64,000 bases of DNA from Amycolatopsis sp. WQ 127309 (GCF_023023025.1 NZ_CP095481.1:5469001-5533000), one strand, 5' to 3'. Numbered from the stretch's first letter, positions 8,134-17,152 are shown. Notes: generated from the sequence alone by a model not told the origin. Program-made: numbers and translations.

Positions 8134-8337
8134 GTGCGCCGCTACCACTGGCCGCCGTTGCTCCCGGTGCTCGCGCTGGTCCTGATGCCGTTCCTGCCGT
8201 TCGTCAACACGACCGGGCTGTGGCTCGGGCTGCCGCGGATGGTCGTGTGGGGCGCGTTCTGGTGCCTGATGTTCACCCCGGCGCTGCTGCTGTCGGAACG
8301 CCTGCTGCGCGCGGCGGGGGAGGAGGACGACGCGTGA
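8134..8337 (+). CDS. DUF3311 small membrane protein, permease partner
   Basis: A 67-residue protein with two transmembrane helices (about residues 8-28 and 33-55). DUF3311 proteins are typically encoded directly before SSS-family symporters, as here, and are thought to be a small subunit of the transporter. GTG 8134 starts 4 bp after the M20 gene stop; its own stop overlaps the next GTG start (GTGA). Confidence 0.88.
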   Translation: MRRYHWPPLLPVLALVLMPFLPFVNTTGLWLGLPRMVVWGAFWCLMFTPALLLSERLLRAAGEEDDA

Positions 8338-9746
8338 TCCTCACCTTCACCCTGGTGGGCATCGTCCTGATCGGCGTGCTCGGCTTCGTCGGCCGCCGCA
8401 GGCCCGTCGCCGACCTGGCGGAGTGGACCGTCGGCGGCCGCCGCTTCGGCGCCATGACCATGTGGTTCCTGCAGGCGGGCGAGGTGTTCACCACCTTCAC
8501 CTTCCTCGGCATGGCCGGGCTCGCGTTCTCCGGCGGGGTGGCCGCGATGTACGCGCTGCCGTACGTGCCGATCGCCTACGTCGTGCTGTTCTTCCTCGCG
8601 AAGCGACTCTGGACGATGGGGAAGGACCGCGGCTACCTCACGCAGGGCGACTTCCTCGAGGACCGCTACTCCAGCCGGGCGCTCGGCACGCTGTCGGCGG
8701 TGCTCGGCGTCGTGTTCGTGCTGCCCTACCTGCAGCTGCAGATCACCGGGCTCGGCCTGATCGTGCGGCTGGTCACCGGCGACAACGCGTCCGGCACGCT
8801 CAGCATGGTGACCGGCAGCGTGCTGATCGTCGCGTTCGTGCTGTGGGCCGGGCTGCGCGGCGTCGCGGCGACGTCCTACTTCAAGGACGGCATCATGCTG
8901 GTCGCGCTGGTGGTGCTCATCATCGCCGTGCCGACGCACTTCGCCGGCGGGATCGCGGGCGTGTTCCACAAGATCGAGCAGCTGCACCCCGAGAAGCTGA
9001 TCGTCCACAGTGGAGCGAACGATCATGTCTGGTTCATCACGAGCATGCTGGTCAGCGCCATCGGCGTCGGCCTGATGACGCTGCCGCACTCGTGGCCGGC
9101 GCTGATGTCGGCGCGCGACCCGAAGGTGCTGCGGCGCAACTACGCCTGGATGCCGGTGTACGAGCTGTGCCTGCTGCTGCCGATGGTCATCGGGTTCGCC
9201 GCGATCCTCGTGGTGCCCAAGGGGAGTGACCCGAACGGCGTACTGCTGACGCTGTCGAAGGACGCGTTGCCGGGCTGGGTGACGGGCGTCGTCGTGGTCG
9301 CCGCGACGGCCACCGCGATGGTCCCGGCGGCCGGGATCCTGATCGGCATCTCGTCGCTGGTGGCGCGCAACATAGTCCGTGTCCGCAGTGGCCGCAAGCA
9401 GTTCTGGATCAACCACGGCACGGTTGTGGTCGCGAGTACTCTTGCCCTCGTGCTCGGCATCTTCCGGCCGGATCTGCTGGCCAACCTGCTGCTGCTCACC
9501 TATTCGGGGTCGGTCCAGCTGGCCCCGGCCAACCTGCTGGGCTTCTTCCGGCGCGTGCCGGTCGGCAAGGGCCCGGTGCTCGCCGGGCTGATCGCCGGCG
9601 AGCTCGTGGTCAGCTGGCTGACCTTTGTGGACACTCACCTGGTCGGCACCGTCAACGTGGGCTTGGTCGGGCTCGGCGCGAACGTCGTCGTCCTCGCCCT
9701 GGCCGCTCTGGTCCAACGACAGGCTTCTCCCCAGGAGGCGGCGTGA
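8334..9746 (+). CDS. Sodium:solute symporter (SSS family)
   Basis: A 470-residue inner-membrane symporter of the PF00474 family with about 13 hydrophobic helices. GTG 8334 overlaps the DUF3311 stop by 4 bp. The motif SGGVAAMYALPYVP and the GLRGVAATSYFKDGIM region fit the family. It probably uses a sodium or proton gradient to import the substrate of the flanking hydrolases. Substrate cannot be told from sequence; amino-acid derivatives or peptides are likely given the M20 enzyme. A copy of TCCACWGTGGA lies inside the gene at 9004. Confidence 0.9.
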   Translation: MILTFTLVGIVLIGVLGFVGRRRPVADLAEWTVGGRRFGAMTMWFLQAGEVFTTFTFLGMAGLAFSGGVAAMYALPYVPIAYVVLFFLAKRLWTMGKDRGYLTQGDFLEDRYSSRALGTLSAVLGVVFVLPYLQLQITGLGLIVRLVTGDNASGTLSMVTGSVLIVAFVLWAGLRGVAATSYFKDGIMLVALVVLIIAVPTHFAGGIAGVFHKIEQLHPEKLIVHSGANDHVWFITSMLVSAIGVGLMTLPHSWPALMSARDPKVLRRNYAWMPVYELCLLLPMVIGFAAILVVPKGSDPNGVLLTLSKDALPGWVTGVVVVAATATAMVPAAGILIGISSLVARNIVRVRSGRKQFWINHGTVVVASTLALVLGIFRPDLLANLLLLTYSGSVQLAPANLLGFFRRVPVGKGPVLAGLIAGELVVSWLTFVDTHLVGTVNVGLVGLGANVVVLALAALVQRQASPQEAA

Positions 9747-10945
9747 CTCGCACGGTGTTCACCGGCGGTTCGGTGTTCGACGGCACCGGCTCGGACCCGG
9801 CGGCGGCCGACGTCGCCGTCGAGCACGGCCGGATCGTCGAAGTCGGGACGGACCTGGACGGCGACGAGGGTGTCGACTGCGCCGGCGCGGTGCTGCTGCC
9901 GGGGCTGTTCGACTGCCACGTGCACGTCACGGTGTCGGACATCGGGCTGCTGGCGCGGGTGCAGAAACCGTTTTCCTACCAGTTCTACGAGGCCGCGCGG
10001 AACCTGTGGGCGACGCTCGGGCTGGGCATCACGACGGTCCGCGACGCGTCCGGCGCGGACCTCGGCATCAAGCAGGCGGTGGACGACGGCCTGATCCCGG
10101 GCCCGCGGCTGCAGATCTCGATCGGGCTGATCAGCCAGACCGGCGGCCACGGCGACGCGTGGAGCCCGTCCGGGATGTGCGTCCCGCTGCTGGTGCCGCA
10201 CCCGGGCCGCCCGGACGCGACGGCCGACGGCCCCGACGAGATGCGCCGCGTCGCCCGCACCCTGCTGCGCGCGGGCGCGGACGTGCTGAAGGTGTGCACG
10301 ACCGGCGGGGTGCTCTCGCCGCGTGACGACCCGCGGCACTCGCAGTTCACGCCGGAGGAGCTGGAGGTCCTGGTCGCCGAGGCGGCGATGCAGGGCCGGC
10401 CGGTGATGGCGCACGCCCAGGGGTCGGCGGGCATCAAGAACGCGGTCCGCGCGGGCGTGCGGTCGATCGAGCACGGCATCTACCTGGACGACGAGGCGAT
10501 CGAGCTGATGCTCGGCCACGGCACGTGGCTGGTCCCGACGCTGATCGCCCCGGTGAACGTGGTCCGCGCCGCCGACGCGGGCGTCGACCTGCCCGCGGCG
10601 GTCGTCTCGAAGGCCCGCGAGGTGGTGGAGGCCCACCGCGACTCGGTGCGCCGCGCGTACGCGGCGGGCGTCCGCATCGCGATGGGCACCGACAGTGGCG
10701 TCGGCCCGCACGGCACGAACCTGGAGGAACTGGCCCTGATGGCGGCGTGCGGCATGACCCCGGGCGACGTCCTGGAGGCGACGACATCGTCGGCCGCGCG
10801 CCTCATGGGCCTGGACGGCGAGCTGGGCCGCATCGAGGCGGGCATGCGGGCGGACCTGGTGGTGGTGTCGGGGGACCCGTACGACTTCCCGGGGCTGGCT
10901 TCGAACATCCGTGAAGTCTGGAAGGACGGCACCCGGGTGGTCTGA
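9743..10945 (+). CDS. Metal-dependent amidohydrolase (imidazolonepropionase-like)
   Basis: A 400-residue amidohydrolase-superfamily enzyme. Metal ligands are recognisable: HVH in FDCHVHV (about residue 55), the Lys of the ADVLKVCTTGG strand, His in MAHAQ, His in IEHGIYL, and Asp in GTDSGVG. Related proteins are annotated as Xaa-Pro dipeptidases or imidazolonepropionase-like. GTG 9743 overlaps the permease stop by 4 bp, making it the last gene of a four-gene coupled operon. Confidence 0.88.
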   Translation: MTRTVFTGGSVFDGTGSDPAAADVAVEHGRIVEVGTDLDGDEGVDCAGAVLLPGLFDCHVHVTVSDIGLLARVQKPFSYQFYEAARNLWATLGLGITTVRDASGADLGIKQAVDDGLIPGPRLQISIGLISQTGGHGDAWSPSGMCVPLLVPHPGRPDATADGPDEMRRVARTLLRAGADVLKVCTTGGVLSPRDDPRHSQFTPEELEVLVAEAAMQGRPVMAHAQGSAGIKNAVRAGVRSIEHGIYLDDEAIELMLGHGTWLVPTLIAPVNVVRAADAGVDLPAAVVSKAREVVEAHRDSVRRAYAAGVRIAMGTDSGVGPHGTNLEELALMAACGMTPGDVLEATTSSAARLMGLDGELGRIEAGMRADLVVVSGDPYDFPGLASNIREVWKDGTRVV

Positions 10946-10950
10946 CGCCG

Positions 10951-11055
10951 TGTCGTCCGTCTGGTCACGTGTGTCGTCTGTACAAGCACGCGTGTCGTCC
11001 GTCTGGTCACGCGTGTCGTCCGTACAAACACGTGTGTCGTCCGTCTGGGCACGGC
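10951..11055. repeat. 21-bp periodic array (five units) beside DnaA-box element A
   Basis: TGTCGT begins at 10951, 10972, 10993, 11014 and 11035, an exact 21-bp period. Rotated, the unit is a RTCACGYGTG-like head plus a tail close to TCGTCCGTCTG; two units carry a TGTACAA-type variant tail. It starts immediately after the amidohydrolase stop and is followed at 11079 by the dispersed DnaA-box element. No gene is expected in 10946-11245. Confidence 0.85.
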
Positions 11056-11078
11056 CGATGCTCGGTCGCCGTGCGGCG

Positions 11079-11199
11079 TCGTCCACAGGCCGGGGCAGAT
11101 GTGGACAACTCCGGCCGTGGAGGCCACGCGCGGCCGGATTGTCGTGCTCCGCCGATAGACTGGACCTGGGGACGCCCCCCAAGGGAAGGGCGGGGGGCT
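11079..11199 (+). repeat. Dispersed DnaA-box-pair element, copy A
   Basis: TCGTCCACA (11079-11087), 12 bp, TGTGGACAA (11100-11108), 43 bp, CCGATA (11152-11157), 15 bp, then a CGCCCCCC...GGGGGGC hairpin block. The same plan occurs inverted at 39656-39773 (copy B) and 52238-52353 (copy C), with the same 12- and 43-bp gaps although the gap sequence differs. TTGTCCACA is the usual actinobacterial DnaA box. A -10-like hexamer (TAGACT) follows CCGA. Function unknown. Confidence 0.85.
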
Positions 11200-11245
11200 G
11201 TTGAGCGCCGGCTCGCGTGATTGACGCGACGACACGGCGTACGAG

Positions 11246-12046
11246 TCAGGCCGCGTCCGGGGCCAGCAGGTCCCGCAACGCCGCCGCGAACTTCGCCGGG
11301 TTTCGTTGCGGTGCCAGGTGTGCCCCGGGCGTCTCCGTGAACGGCAAGCCCAGTTCCAGCGCCAGGATCTTCGCCGGCTGGTAGTGGTACCGGCCTCGAC
11401 TGCCTTCGCCCGCCACCGGCAGGATCTCCGTGCTCGCCCGGCGCAGGGCGCGCAGGTCCGGCAGGTAGTCGAAGAACGGTGTCAGCTCGCGGTCGAACAG
11501 CCGGATCCAGTCGGCCTCGTGGGGCAGCCGGATGTTGGGCAGGTTCGGGAGCGCCGCCCCGGCGATCGCGTCCGCGAACCGGGTCACCGCGCCGATCAGG
11601 TCACCCGAACGGGCCAACCGGACCTGCTCGGCCGCCGCGTCGAGCCAGCCGCTCGCGTCCGGCATCAGGTGGACCGCCGGGGGCTCGTGCGCGACCAGCG
11701 TCGTGACGCTGTCCGGGTGGCGGGCCACCAGGTCGAGGCCGATCAGCGCGCCCGCGCTGGAGCCGAACACCTGGGCCGGCGCGGCCGTCACGTGGTTCAG
11801 CACCGCCAGCGCGTCGTCGGCCTGCAGCGACACCGGGACCGGGCCCGTCGTGGTGTCCGTGCTGGCGAAGTGGCCGCGCCGGTCGTACGTGACGACCGTG
11901 AAGTGCTCGTACAGGTGCTTCGCCAGCGCCCGGTAGGCGTCACCCGATCCGGTACCGCCCGCGATCAGCAGCAGCACCGGCCCCTCACCGCCGCGGCGGA
12001 CCTGGAGCTCACCGTCCTCCACCGGGCAACGGCTTTCCGAGATCAT
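11246..12046 (-). CDS. Alpha/beta hydrolase
   Basis: A 266-residue alpha/beta-hydrolase-fold enzyme. The nucleophile elbow is GSSAG, an oxyanion-region motif is LLIAGGTGSG, and the late catalytic His is probably in PGAHLAPQRNP. It lies 9 bp downstream of ipdC in the same direction and could be the last gene of that operon, but no homologue in the canonical ring-degradation pathway is known to me, so substrate is open (esterase, epoxide hydrolase or haloperoxidase-like). Confidence 0.8.
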   Translation of the reverse strand: MISESRCPVEDGELQVRRGGEGPVLLLIAGGTGSGDAYRALAKHLYEHFTVVTYDRRGHFASTDTTTGPVPVSLQADDALAVLNHVTAAPAQVFGSSAGALIGLDLVARHPDSVTTLVAHEPPAVHLMPDASGWLDAAAEQVRLARSGDLIGAVTRFADAIAGAALPNLPNIRLPHEADWIRLFDRELTPFFDYLPDLRALRRASTEILPVAGEGSRGRYHYQPAKILALELGLPFTETPGAHLAPQRNPAKFAAALRDLLAPDAA

Positions 12047-12055
12047 GCCGGAAAG

Positions 12056-13099
12056 TCAAGCACACAGCCCGCGCAGGATTCCGTCGGCGTCGGCCACGAT
12101 CCGTTCGATCAGGTCACCCACCCGGGGGAGATCTGCGAGCAGCCCGACGACCTGCCCGGACGCCAGCACGCCGGCCCCGAGGTCGCCGTCGACGAGCCCC
12201 GCGCGCAGCAGCATCGGCGTGTTCGCGGCCATCAGCACCTGCGCCCACGTCCGCTGCCCGCTTCGTTTCATCCGGACGCCTTCGCGCAGCAGCGACGTCC
12301 ACGAGAGCCCGCTCAGCCGCCGGAACCGGACGGCGTTCGCCGCGGCCCGGCCGAGCCCGCCGAGCGTCCCGGCCGCCTCCAGCCCGTCGACCAGGCCCGT
12401 CCGCAACACACGGTGAGGGAGGCCGTCCACCTTCCGGGTGACGATGGTGCCGTTCAGGTCCCGCGCCAGGTAGGCCTGCTTGACGGCGTCCGGCACGGTG
12501 CTCTCCCGCGTCAGCAGGAACCGCGTGCCCATGCCGATCCCGGCCGCGCCGTACGCCAGCGCCGCGGCCAGCCCGCGGCCGTCGAAGAACCCGCCCGCCG
12601 CGACCACCGGGATGTCGACGGCGTCCAGCACCGACGGCAGCAGCAGCGTCGTGGCCACCCCGCCGGTGTGCCCGCCGCCCTCGCCGCCCTGGACGACGAC
12701 GGCGTCCGCGCCCCACGACGCCACCTTCTCGGCGTGCCGCGCCGCGCCCACCGACGGCACGACGACGACGCCGTGGTCCTTCAGCTTCGCGATCATGTCC
12801 TTCTTGGGCGCCAAGGCGAACGACGCGACCCGGACGTTCTCGCGGATCAGCAGGTCGACGCGGCGGCCGGCGTCGTCGGCGTCCGCGCGCAGGTTGACCC
12901 CGAACGGCGCGGACGTCCGGCTCTTCACCTCCTTGACGGCGGTTTCGAGCTCGTCGAACGTCATCGTCGCGGACCCGAGGATGCCGAGCCCGCCGCCCTC
13001 GGCGGTCGCCGACACCAGCCGCGGCCCGGCCACCCAGCCCATCCCGGTCTGGACGACCGGGTGCCGGACGCCGGTCAGCTCGGTCAGCCGCGTCTTCAT
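12056..13099 (-). CDS. ipdC: IpdC-like flavin-dependent reductase (steroid C/D ring)
   Basis: A 347-residue protein of the nitronate monooxygenase/2-nitropropane dioxygenase fold (TIM barrel binding FMN; motifs QTGMGWVAGP, QGGEGGGHTGG, AAGGFFDGRG, GIGMGTRFL). Its place as last of echA20-ipdA-ipdB-ipdC matches Rv3550-Rv3553 of M. tuberculosis, where IpdC takes part in breaking the last two steroid rings (the HIP-CoA branch). Start ATG 13099 overlaps the ipdB stop (ATGA). Synteny is the main reason for the specific name. Confidence 0.87.
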   Translation of the reverse strand: MKTRLTELTGVRHPVVQTGMGWVAGPRLVSATAEGGGLGILGSATMTFDELETAVKEVKSRTSAPFGVNLRADADDAGRRVDLLIRENVRVASFALAPKKDMIAKLKDHGVVVVPSVGAARHAEKVASWGADAVVVQGGEGGGHTGGVATTLLLPSVLDAVDIPVVAAGGFFDGRGLAAALAYGAAGIGMGTRFLLTRESTVPDAVKQAYLARDLNGTIVTRKVDGLPHRVLRTGLVDGLEAAGTLGGLGRAAANAVRFRRLSGLSWTSLLREGVRMKRSGQRTWAQVLMAANTPMLLRAGLVDGDLGAGVLASGQVVGLLADLPRVGDLIERIVADADGILRGLCA

Positions 13100-13818
13100 T
13101 CGGGAACTTCCTTCTCCCGCAACGACTTCGGGTCCAGCCGGGCGATCAGCTCCAGCTCCTCGCCGGTCGGCTCCCTCGACACCGCGACGCCCTCGGTGAC
13201 CAGCGGGAACCCGGTCGCCGCGACGACCTCCCCGACCGTGACGCCGGGGTGCGCCGACACGAGCCGCGCCGCGTGGTCCGGCCCGCCGAAGTCGAGGACG
13301 CCGAGGTTCGTCACCACGCGGTGGACGTCGTGGTAGCGCAACCCCGCCGCACGTGCCCGCGCGTACCCGACGCCGGACACGACATCGACGTCTTCGACGA
13401 ACACCCGGGTGCTGTGCCGCGGCACCCAGTAGCTGGTGCGGTGGTTGGCCGTGTTGCCCGGCCCGCCGCGCACGCCGAGCAGCTGCTTCTTCGGCTTCTC
13501 GTGGTCGCCGATGGCGGAGATGTTCTGGTTGCCGTGCCGGTCGACCTGGTTGGCGCCCATCACGACGTGCCGCTTCCCGTGCGGCACCACGGTGTCCAGG
13601 ACCTTCCGGAACGGCTGCCAGCCCTCGATCACCGGCTCGCCGACGGGGCTTTCGAGCAGGTAGGCCTCGCCGTCCGACAGCAGCAGGTCGGGCTCGAACG
13701 TCAGCCGCGCGAGCCGCGCGCCGAGCGCCGGGACGTAGCCCATCGGGCTGATCAGGATCTCGCCGTCGCCGCGGAACAGCTCCGCGCACGCGACGACCGC
13801 GACGTCCGCGCGCGTCAT
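13096..13818 (-). CDS. ipdB: COCHEA-CoA hydrolase subunit beta
   Basis: A 240-residue CoA-transferase-family beta subunit. With IpdA it forms the enzyme that opens steroid ring C in the cholesterol pathway by hydrolysing a cyclic diketone CoA ester rather than moving CoA. The gene overlaps its neighbours by 4 bp on both sides (ATGA), showing translational coupling in the order echA20-ipdA-ipdB-ipdC. Sequence fits the family (PMGYVPALGARLARLTFEPD, MGANQVDRHGNQNIS). Confidence 0.9.
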   Translation of the reverse strand: MTRADVAVVACAELFRGDGEILISPMGYVPALGARLARLTFEPDLLLSDGEAYLLESPVGEPVIEGWQPFRKVLDTVVPHGKRHVVMGANQVDRHGNQNISAIGDHEKPKKQLLGVRGGPGNTANHRTSYWVPRHSTRVFVEDVDVVSGVGYARARAAGLRYHDVHRVVTNLGVLDFGGPDHAARLVSAHPGVTVGEVVAATGFPLVTEGVAVSREPTGEELELIARLDPKSLREKEVPE

Positions 13819-14678
13819 GCCGCCTCCTCCGCGAACCGCGTGACGGCCCGCTGGTAGTCCGTCTCGTCGCCGGCCAGGAACCGGTCCGCGAACGCCGGCC
13901 AGGCGTCCGGATCCTTCGCCGCGGCCGCGTAGTGCCGCTGGAAGCGTTCGTCCCGGCCGTAATCCGGTGCGGCGGACGTGAAGTGCGCGCCGCGCGGGGT
14001 TTCGACGACGCCGTGCACGCTCGCGCGGTTGAGCAGCAGGCTCTGCACGGGTGCCGTCGCCGTCAACTCGCTGGTGGGAATGACTTTTTCCGTTGACACG
14101 TAACACTTGTCGGCGGCGAGCGCGAACAGCTCGTCGAAGTACGGGTCCGGGCCGAGGTACTGCGCGTTGCCGCGGGCGTCCGCGCGGTTGAGGTGCACGA
14201 GCGCCGCGTCGAGCCGCAGCGCGGGCACGGCCAGCAGCTCCTCGCCGTCCGCGTACGGCGAGCGGACGGTCTTCAGCGACGGCGAGAACGTCATGACGTC
14301 GGAGCCGAGCCCGGCGCGCGTCGGCAGGAACGGAAGCCGTTGCGCCGCCGCGGAAAGCCCGGTGCCGAGAATGCCTTCGTCGTACTCGGTGACCTCGATC
14401 GACCCGGCTTCGCGCACCCGGTTGAACCACGGGTCGAACGGCACCGAATCGAGCGTCACGAACCCGAAGACCAGCCTTTTCAGCTTACCCGCGGAGGCCA
14501 GCAGCCCGACGTCCGGGCCGCCGTACGAGACGACCGTGAGCTCCTTCAACGGCGACCGCAGGATCGCCCGGATCAGCGCCATCGGCTTGCGCCGCGAGCC
14601 CCAGCCGCCGATGCCGAGCGTCATGCCGTCGCGCAGTTCGCCGACGACGTCGTCGACGCTCATCCGCTTGTCGCTCAA
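13815..14678 (-). CDS. ipdA: COCHEA-CoA hydrolase subunit alpha
   Basis: A 287-residue alpha subunit of the IpdAB ring-opening hydrolase (CoA-transferase fold; GIGGWGSRRKPMALIRAI, SYGGPDVGLLASAGK, HLNRADARGNAQ). The TTG at 14678 is chosen as start because AAGGG lies 6 nt before it and it overlaps the echA20 stop as TTGA; the internal ATG at 14663 would lose that coupling. Located between echA20 and ipdB as in mycobacteria. Confidence 0.88.
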   Translation of the reverse strand: MSDKRMSVDDVVGELRDGMTLGIGGWGSRRKPMALIRAILRSPLKELTVVSYGGPDVGLLASAGKLKRLVFGFVTLDSVPFDPWFNRVREAGSIEVTEYDEGILGTGLSAAAQRLPFLPTRAGLGSDVMTFSPSLKTVRSPYADGEELLAVPALRLDAALVHLNRADARGNAQYLGPDPYFDELFALAADKCYVSTEKVIPTSELTATAPVQSLLLNRASVHGVVETPRGAHFTSAAPDYGRDERFQRHYAAAAKDPDAWPAFADRFLAGDETDYQRAVTRFAEEAA

Positions 14679-15424
14679 GGCTTTCCCTTCTCCAAGAATT
14701 CCTGCCGGGCGCCGTCGGAGACACCGGCGAGGTTGAGCTGGAACGTGAACCCCTGCTCGAACCGGTAGCTGCGGTGCACGGGCTGGACGTCGATGCCGTT
14801 GATGGCCTGCTTCGCCGCGCGGATCACGCGCGTGTCCTTCGCGGCGATCTGCCGGGCGACGCCGAGCGCGGTTGCGTCGAGTTCTTCGCGCGGCACGACC
14901 GCGTACACCGAACCGTGGTGGTGCAGCTGCTGCGCGCTGATCTTCGACGCCGTGTAGTACAGGGCGCGCATGAGGTGCTGCGGCACGAGCCGCGCCAGGT
15001 GCGTCGCCGCGCCGAGCGCGCCACGGTCCACTTCGGGCAGCCCGAATTCGGCGTCGTCGGCCGCGATGACGATGTCCGCGTTCCCGACCAGCCCGACGCC
15101 GCCGCCGAGGCAGAATCCTTGCACCGCAACGATCACCGGCACGAGGCAGTCGTACACCGCCGAGAACGCCGCCGCGCAGCCCTCGTTCGCGCCGATCAGC
15201 GCGTCGTACCCCGGGTCGCGCTGGATCTCCTTGATGTCGACGCCCGCGTTGAACCCGCGGCCCTCCGCGCGCAGCACGACGACGTGCACGGCCGGGTCGC
15301 GGCCCGCTTTCTCGATGGCCTCGGCGAGGTCGAACCAGCCGCGCACGGTCAGCGCGTTCACCGGGGGAGCGGTCACGGTGACCACGGCGATCCCGGGCTC
15401 CGGGGTGTGCGTCGAAACCGTCAT
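14675..15424 (-). CDS. echA20: EchA20-type ring D opening hydrolase
   Basis: A 249-residue crotonase-superfamily protein. In M. tuberculosis EchA20 hydrolyses the last carbocycle of the steroid nucleus to give COCHEA-CoA, which IpdAB then opens. Crotonase oxyanion-hole motifs are present (RGFNAGVDIKEI; VQGFCLGGGVGLVG). ATG 15424 is chosen because GAGAGG precedes it by 5 nt; a GTG two codons earlier lacks spacing. First gene of the operon and divergent from two SDR genes across a KstR2-like operator. Confidence 0.9.
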   Translation of the reverse strand: MTVSTHTPEPGIAVVTVTAPPVNALTVRGWFDLAEAIEKAGRDPAVHVVVLRAEGRGFNAGVDIKEIQRDPGYDALIGANEGCAAAFSAVYDCLVPVIVAVQGFCLGGGVGLVGNADIVIAADDAEFGLPEVDRGALGAATHLARLVPQHLMRALYYTASKISAQQLHHHGSVYAVVPREELDATALGVARQIAAKDTRVIRAAKQAINGIDVQPVHRSYRFEQGFTFQLNLAGVSDGARQEFLEKGKP

Positions 15425-15445
15425 CGGCACCTCTCGCGGTTAACA

Positions 15446-15459
15446 ACCTAGCACTTGCT
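15446..15459. promoter_or_regulatory. KstR2-like operator
   Basis: ACCTAGCACTTGCT matches nine of the ten fixed positions of the published KstR2 motif AnCAAGnnCTTGnT. It lies in the 76-bp gap between echA20 (minus) and the SDR gene (plus), so one site could silence both operons until HIP-CoA accumulates. KstR2 itself is not encoded in this window. Confidence 0.75.
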
Positions 15460-15500
15460 TGGTACGTTAGCATCGGGACGACGAAAGCGGGAGGTCGCAG

Positions 15501-16256
15501 GTGACACTCGAACTCGGCCTGGACGGCGCGGTCGTCCTGGTGACCGGTGGCGTCCGCGGGGTCGGCCTCGGCATCTCGCACGCCTTCGAACAGGCCGGCG
15601 CGCGGGTCGTGACCTGCGCACGGCGTACGCCGGAATCGTCGCCCGGGGAGGCGTTCTTCCCTTGTGACATCCGGGATCCGGACGCCGTCGACGCCCTGGT
15701 CGCGGAGATCGTGGCGCGCTTCGGGCGGCTGGACGTCCTGGTGAACAACGCGGGCGGCGCGCCGTTCGCGGACACGTCGACGGCGTCGCCGCGCTTCCAC
15801 GAGAAGGTCCTCGGGCTGAACCTCCTGGCGCCGCTGATCGTCTCGCGCGCCGCGAACGCCGTGATGCAGCACCAGGACCGGGGCGGCGCGATCGTCAACA
15901 TCAGCAGCGTGAGCGCGCTGCGGCCCTCGCCGGGGACCGCGTCCTACGGCGCGGCGAAGGCGGGGCTCGACAACCTGACCAGCACCCTCGCCGTCGAATG
16001 GGCGCCGAAGGTGCGGGTCAACGCGCTCGACGTCGGCATGGTGCGCACGGACGACGGGTACGGCGACCCCGCGGCGCTCGGCGCGACCGTGCCGCTCGGC
16101 CGGCTCGCCGAACCGGCCGAAGTCGGTGCGTGCGCGGTGTTCCTGGCGTCACCGCTGGCGTCCTACGTCAGCGGCGCGCGGCTCGTGGTGCACGGCGGCG
16201 GCGAGCGTCCGGCGTTTCTCGGTGCCATGGAAGACGCGATGGAGGAGAAGGAATGA
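15501..16256 (+). CDS. Short-chain dehydrogenase (Rv3549c-like)
   Basis: A 251-residue NAD(P)-dependent SDR. Nucleotide motif TGGVRGVGLG, VNNAGG, and the catalytic YxxxK (SYGAAKAG near residue 153) are all present. GTG 15501 has GGGAGG upstream. Its position divergent from echA20-ipdABC and followed by a second SDR matches Rv3549c-Rv3548c in the KstR2 regulon of mycobacteria. The exact substrate is not established; a hydroxy- or ketoacid CoA from steroid rings C/D is likely. Confidence 0.85.
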   Translation: MTLELGLDGAVVLVTGGVRGVGLGISHAFEQAGARVVTCARRTPESSPGEAFFPCDIRDPDAVDALVAEIVARFGRLDVLVNNAGGAPFADTSTASPRFHEKVLGLNLLAPLIVSRAANAVMQHQDRGGAIVNISSVSALRPSPGTASYGAAKAGLDNLTSTLAVEWAPKVRVNALDVGMVRTDDGYGDPAALGATVPLGRLAEPAEVGACAVFLASPLASYVSGARLVVHGGGERPAFLGAMEDAMEEKE

Positions 16257-17152
16257 AGCTGGTCGAAGGACGCGTCGTGGTCGTCACCGGCGCCGGGCGC
16301 GGGATCGGCCGGGCGCACGCGCTCGCGTTCGCCGCCGAGGGCGCGCGGGTGGTCGTCAACGACCTGGGCGCGGCGCTGGACGGCCGCGGCGGCGAAGCGG
16401 GCCCGGCGCAGGACGTGGTCGACGAGATCCGCGCGGCGGGCGGGGAATCGGTGGCGAACACCGACGACGTCGCTTCCTGGGACGGCGCGGCTTCGCTGAT
16501 CCGGGCGGCTCTGGATGCCTTCGGCGGCCTCGACGTCCTGGTCAACAACGCGGGCTTCCTGCGTGACCGGATGCTGGTCAACCTGGCCGAGGACGAGTGG
16601 GACGCGGTCGTCCGCGTGCACCTCAAAGGCCATTTCGCGCCCCTGCGGCACGCGGCGGAGTACTGGCGCGCCGAGGCGAAGGCGGGCCGCACGCGGGCCG
16701 CGCGGGTGATCAACACGAGTTCCGGCGCGGGCCTGCTCGGCAGCGTCGGCCAGGGCAACTACTCGGCGGCGAAGGCGGGCATCCTCGGGCTGACCACGGT
16801 CGCGGCCGCGGAGTTCGGCCGCTACGGCGTCACGGTCAACGCGATCGCCCCGGCCGCCCGGACCCGGATGACCGAGACGACGTTCGACATGGCCGCCCCC
16901 GACGACGGCTTCGACGCGATGGCGCCGGAGAACGTCTCCCCGCTGGTGGTCTGGCTGGGCAGCCTGGAATCTTCGTCGGTGACGGGCCGGGTGTTCGAGG
17001 TGGACGGCGGCCGCGTCGGCCTCGCGGACGGCTGGCGCCCCGGCCCGCAACGCGACAAGGGCGCGCGGTGGGCCCCGGTGGAGCTGGGCCCGGTGGTGGC
17101 CGAACTCCTGGCGGAGTCGGCGGACCCGGAACCGGTCTACGGCGCCGGATAA
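16253..17152 (+). CDS. Short-chain dehydrogenase, MFE-2/17beta-HSD4-like (Rv3548c-like)
   Basis: A 299-residue SDR with TGAGRGIGRAHA, NDLG (the NAD-selective acidic loop), VNNAGFLRDRM and the catalytic NYSAAKAG. The FLRDRM motif and overall length are typical of the 3-hydroxyacyl-CoA dehydrogenase part of multifunctional enzyme 2. ATG 16253 overlaps the previous stop as ATGA. Probably oxidises a hydroxyacyl-CoA intermediate in steroid ring degradation. Confidence 0.86.
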   Translation: MKLVEGRVVVVTGAGRGIGRAHALAFAAEGARVVVNDLGAALDGRGGEAGPAQDVVDEIRAAGGESVANTDDVASWDGAASLIRAALDAFGGLDVLVNNAGFLRDRMLVNLAEDEWDAVVRVHLKGHFAPLRHAAEYWRAEAKAGRTRAARVINTSSGAGLLGSVGQGNYSAAKAGILGLTTVAAAEFGRYGVTVNAIAPAARTRMTETTFDMAAPDDGFDAMAPENVSPLVVWLGSLESSSVTGRVFEVDGGRVGLADGWRPGPQRDKGARWAPVELGPVVAELLAESADPEPVYGAG

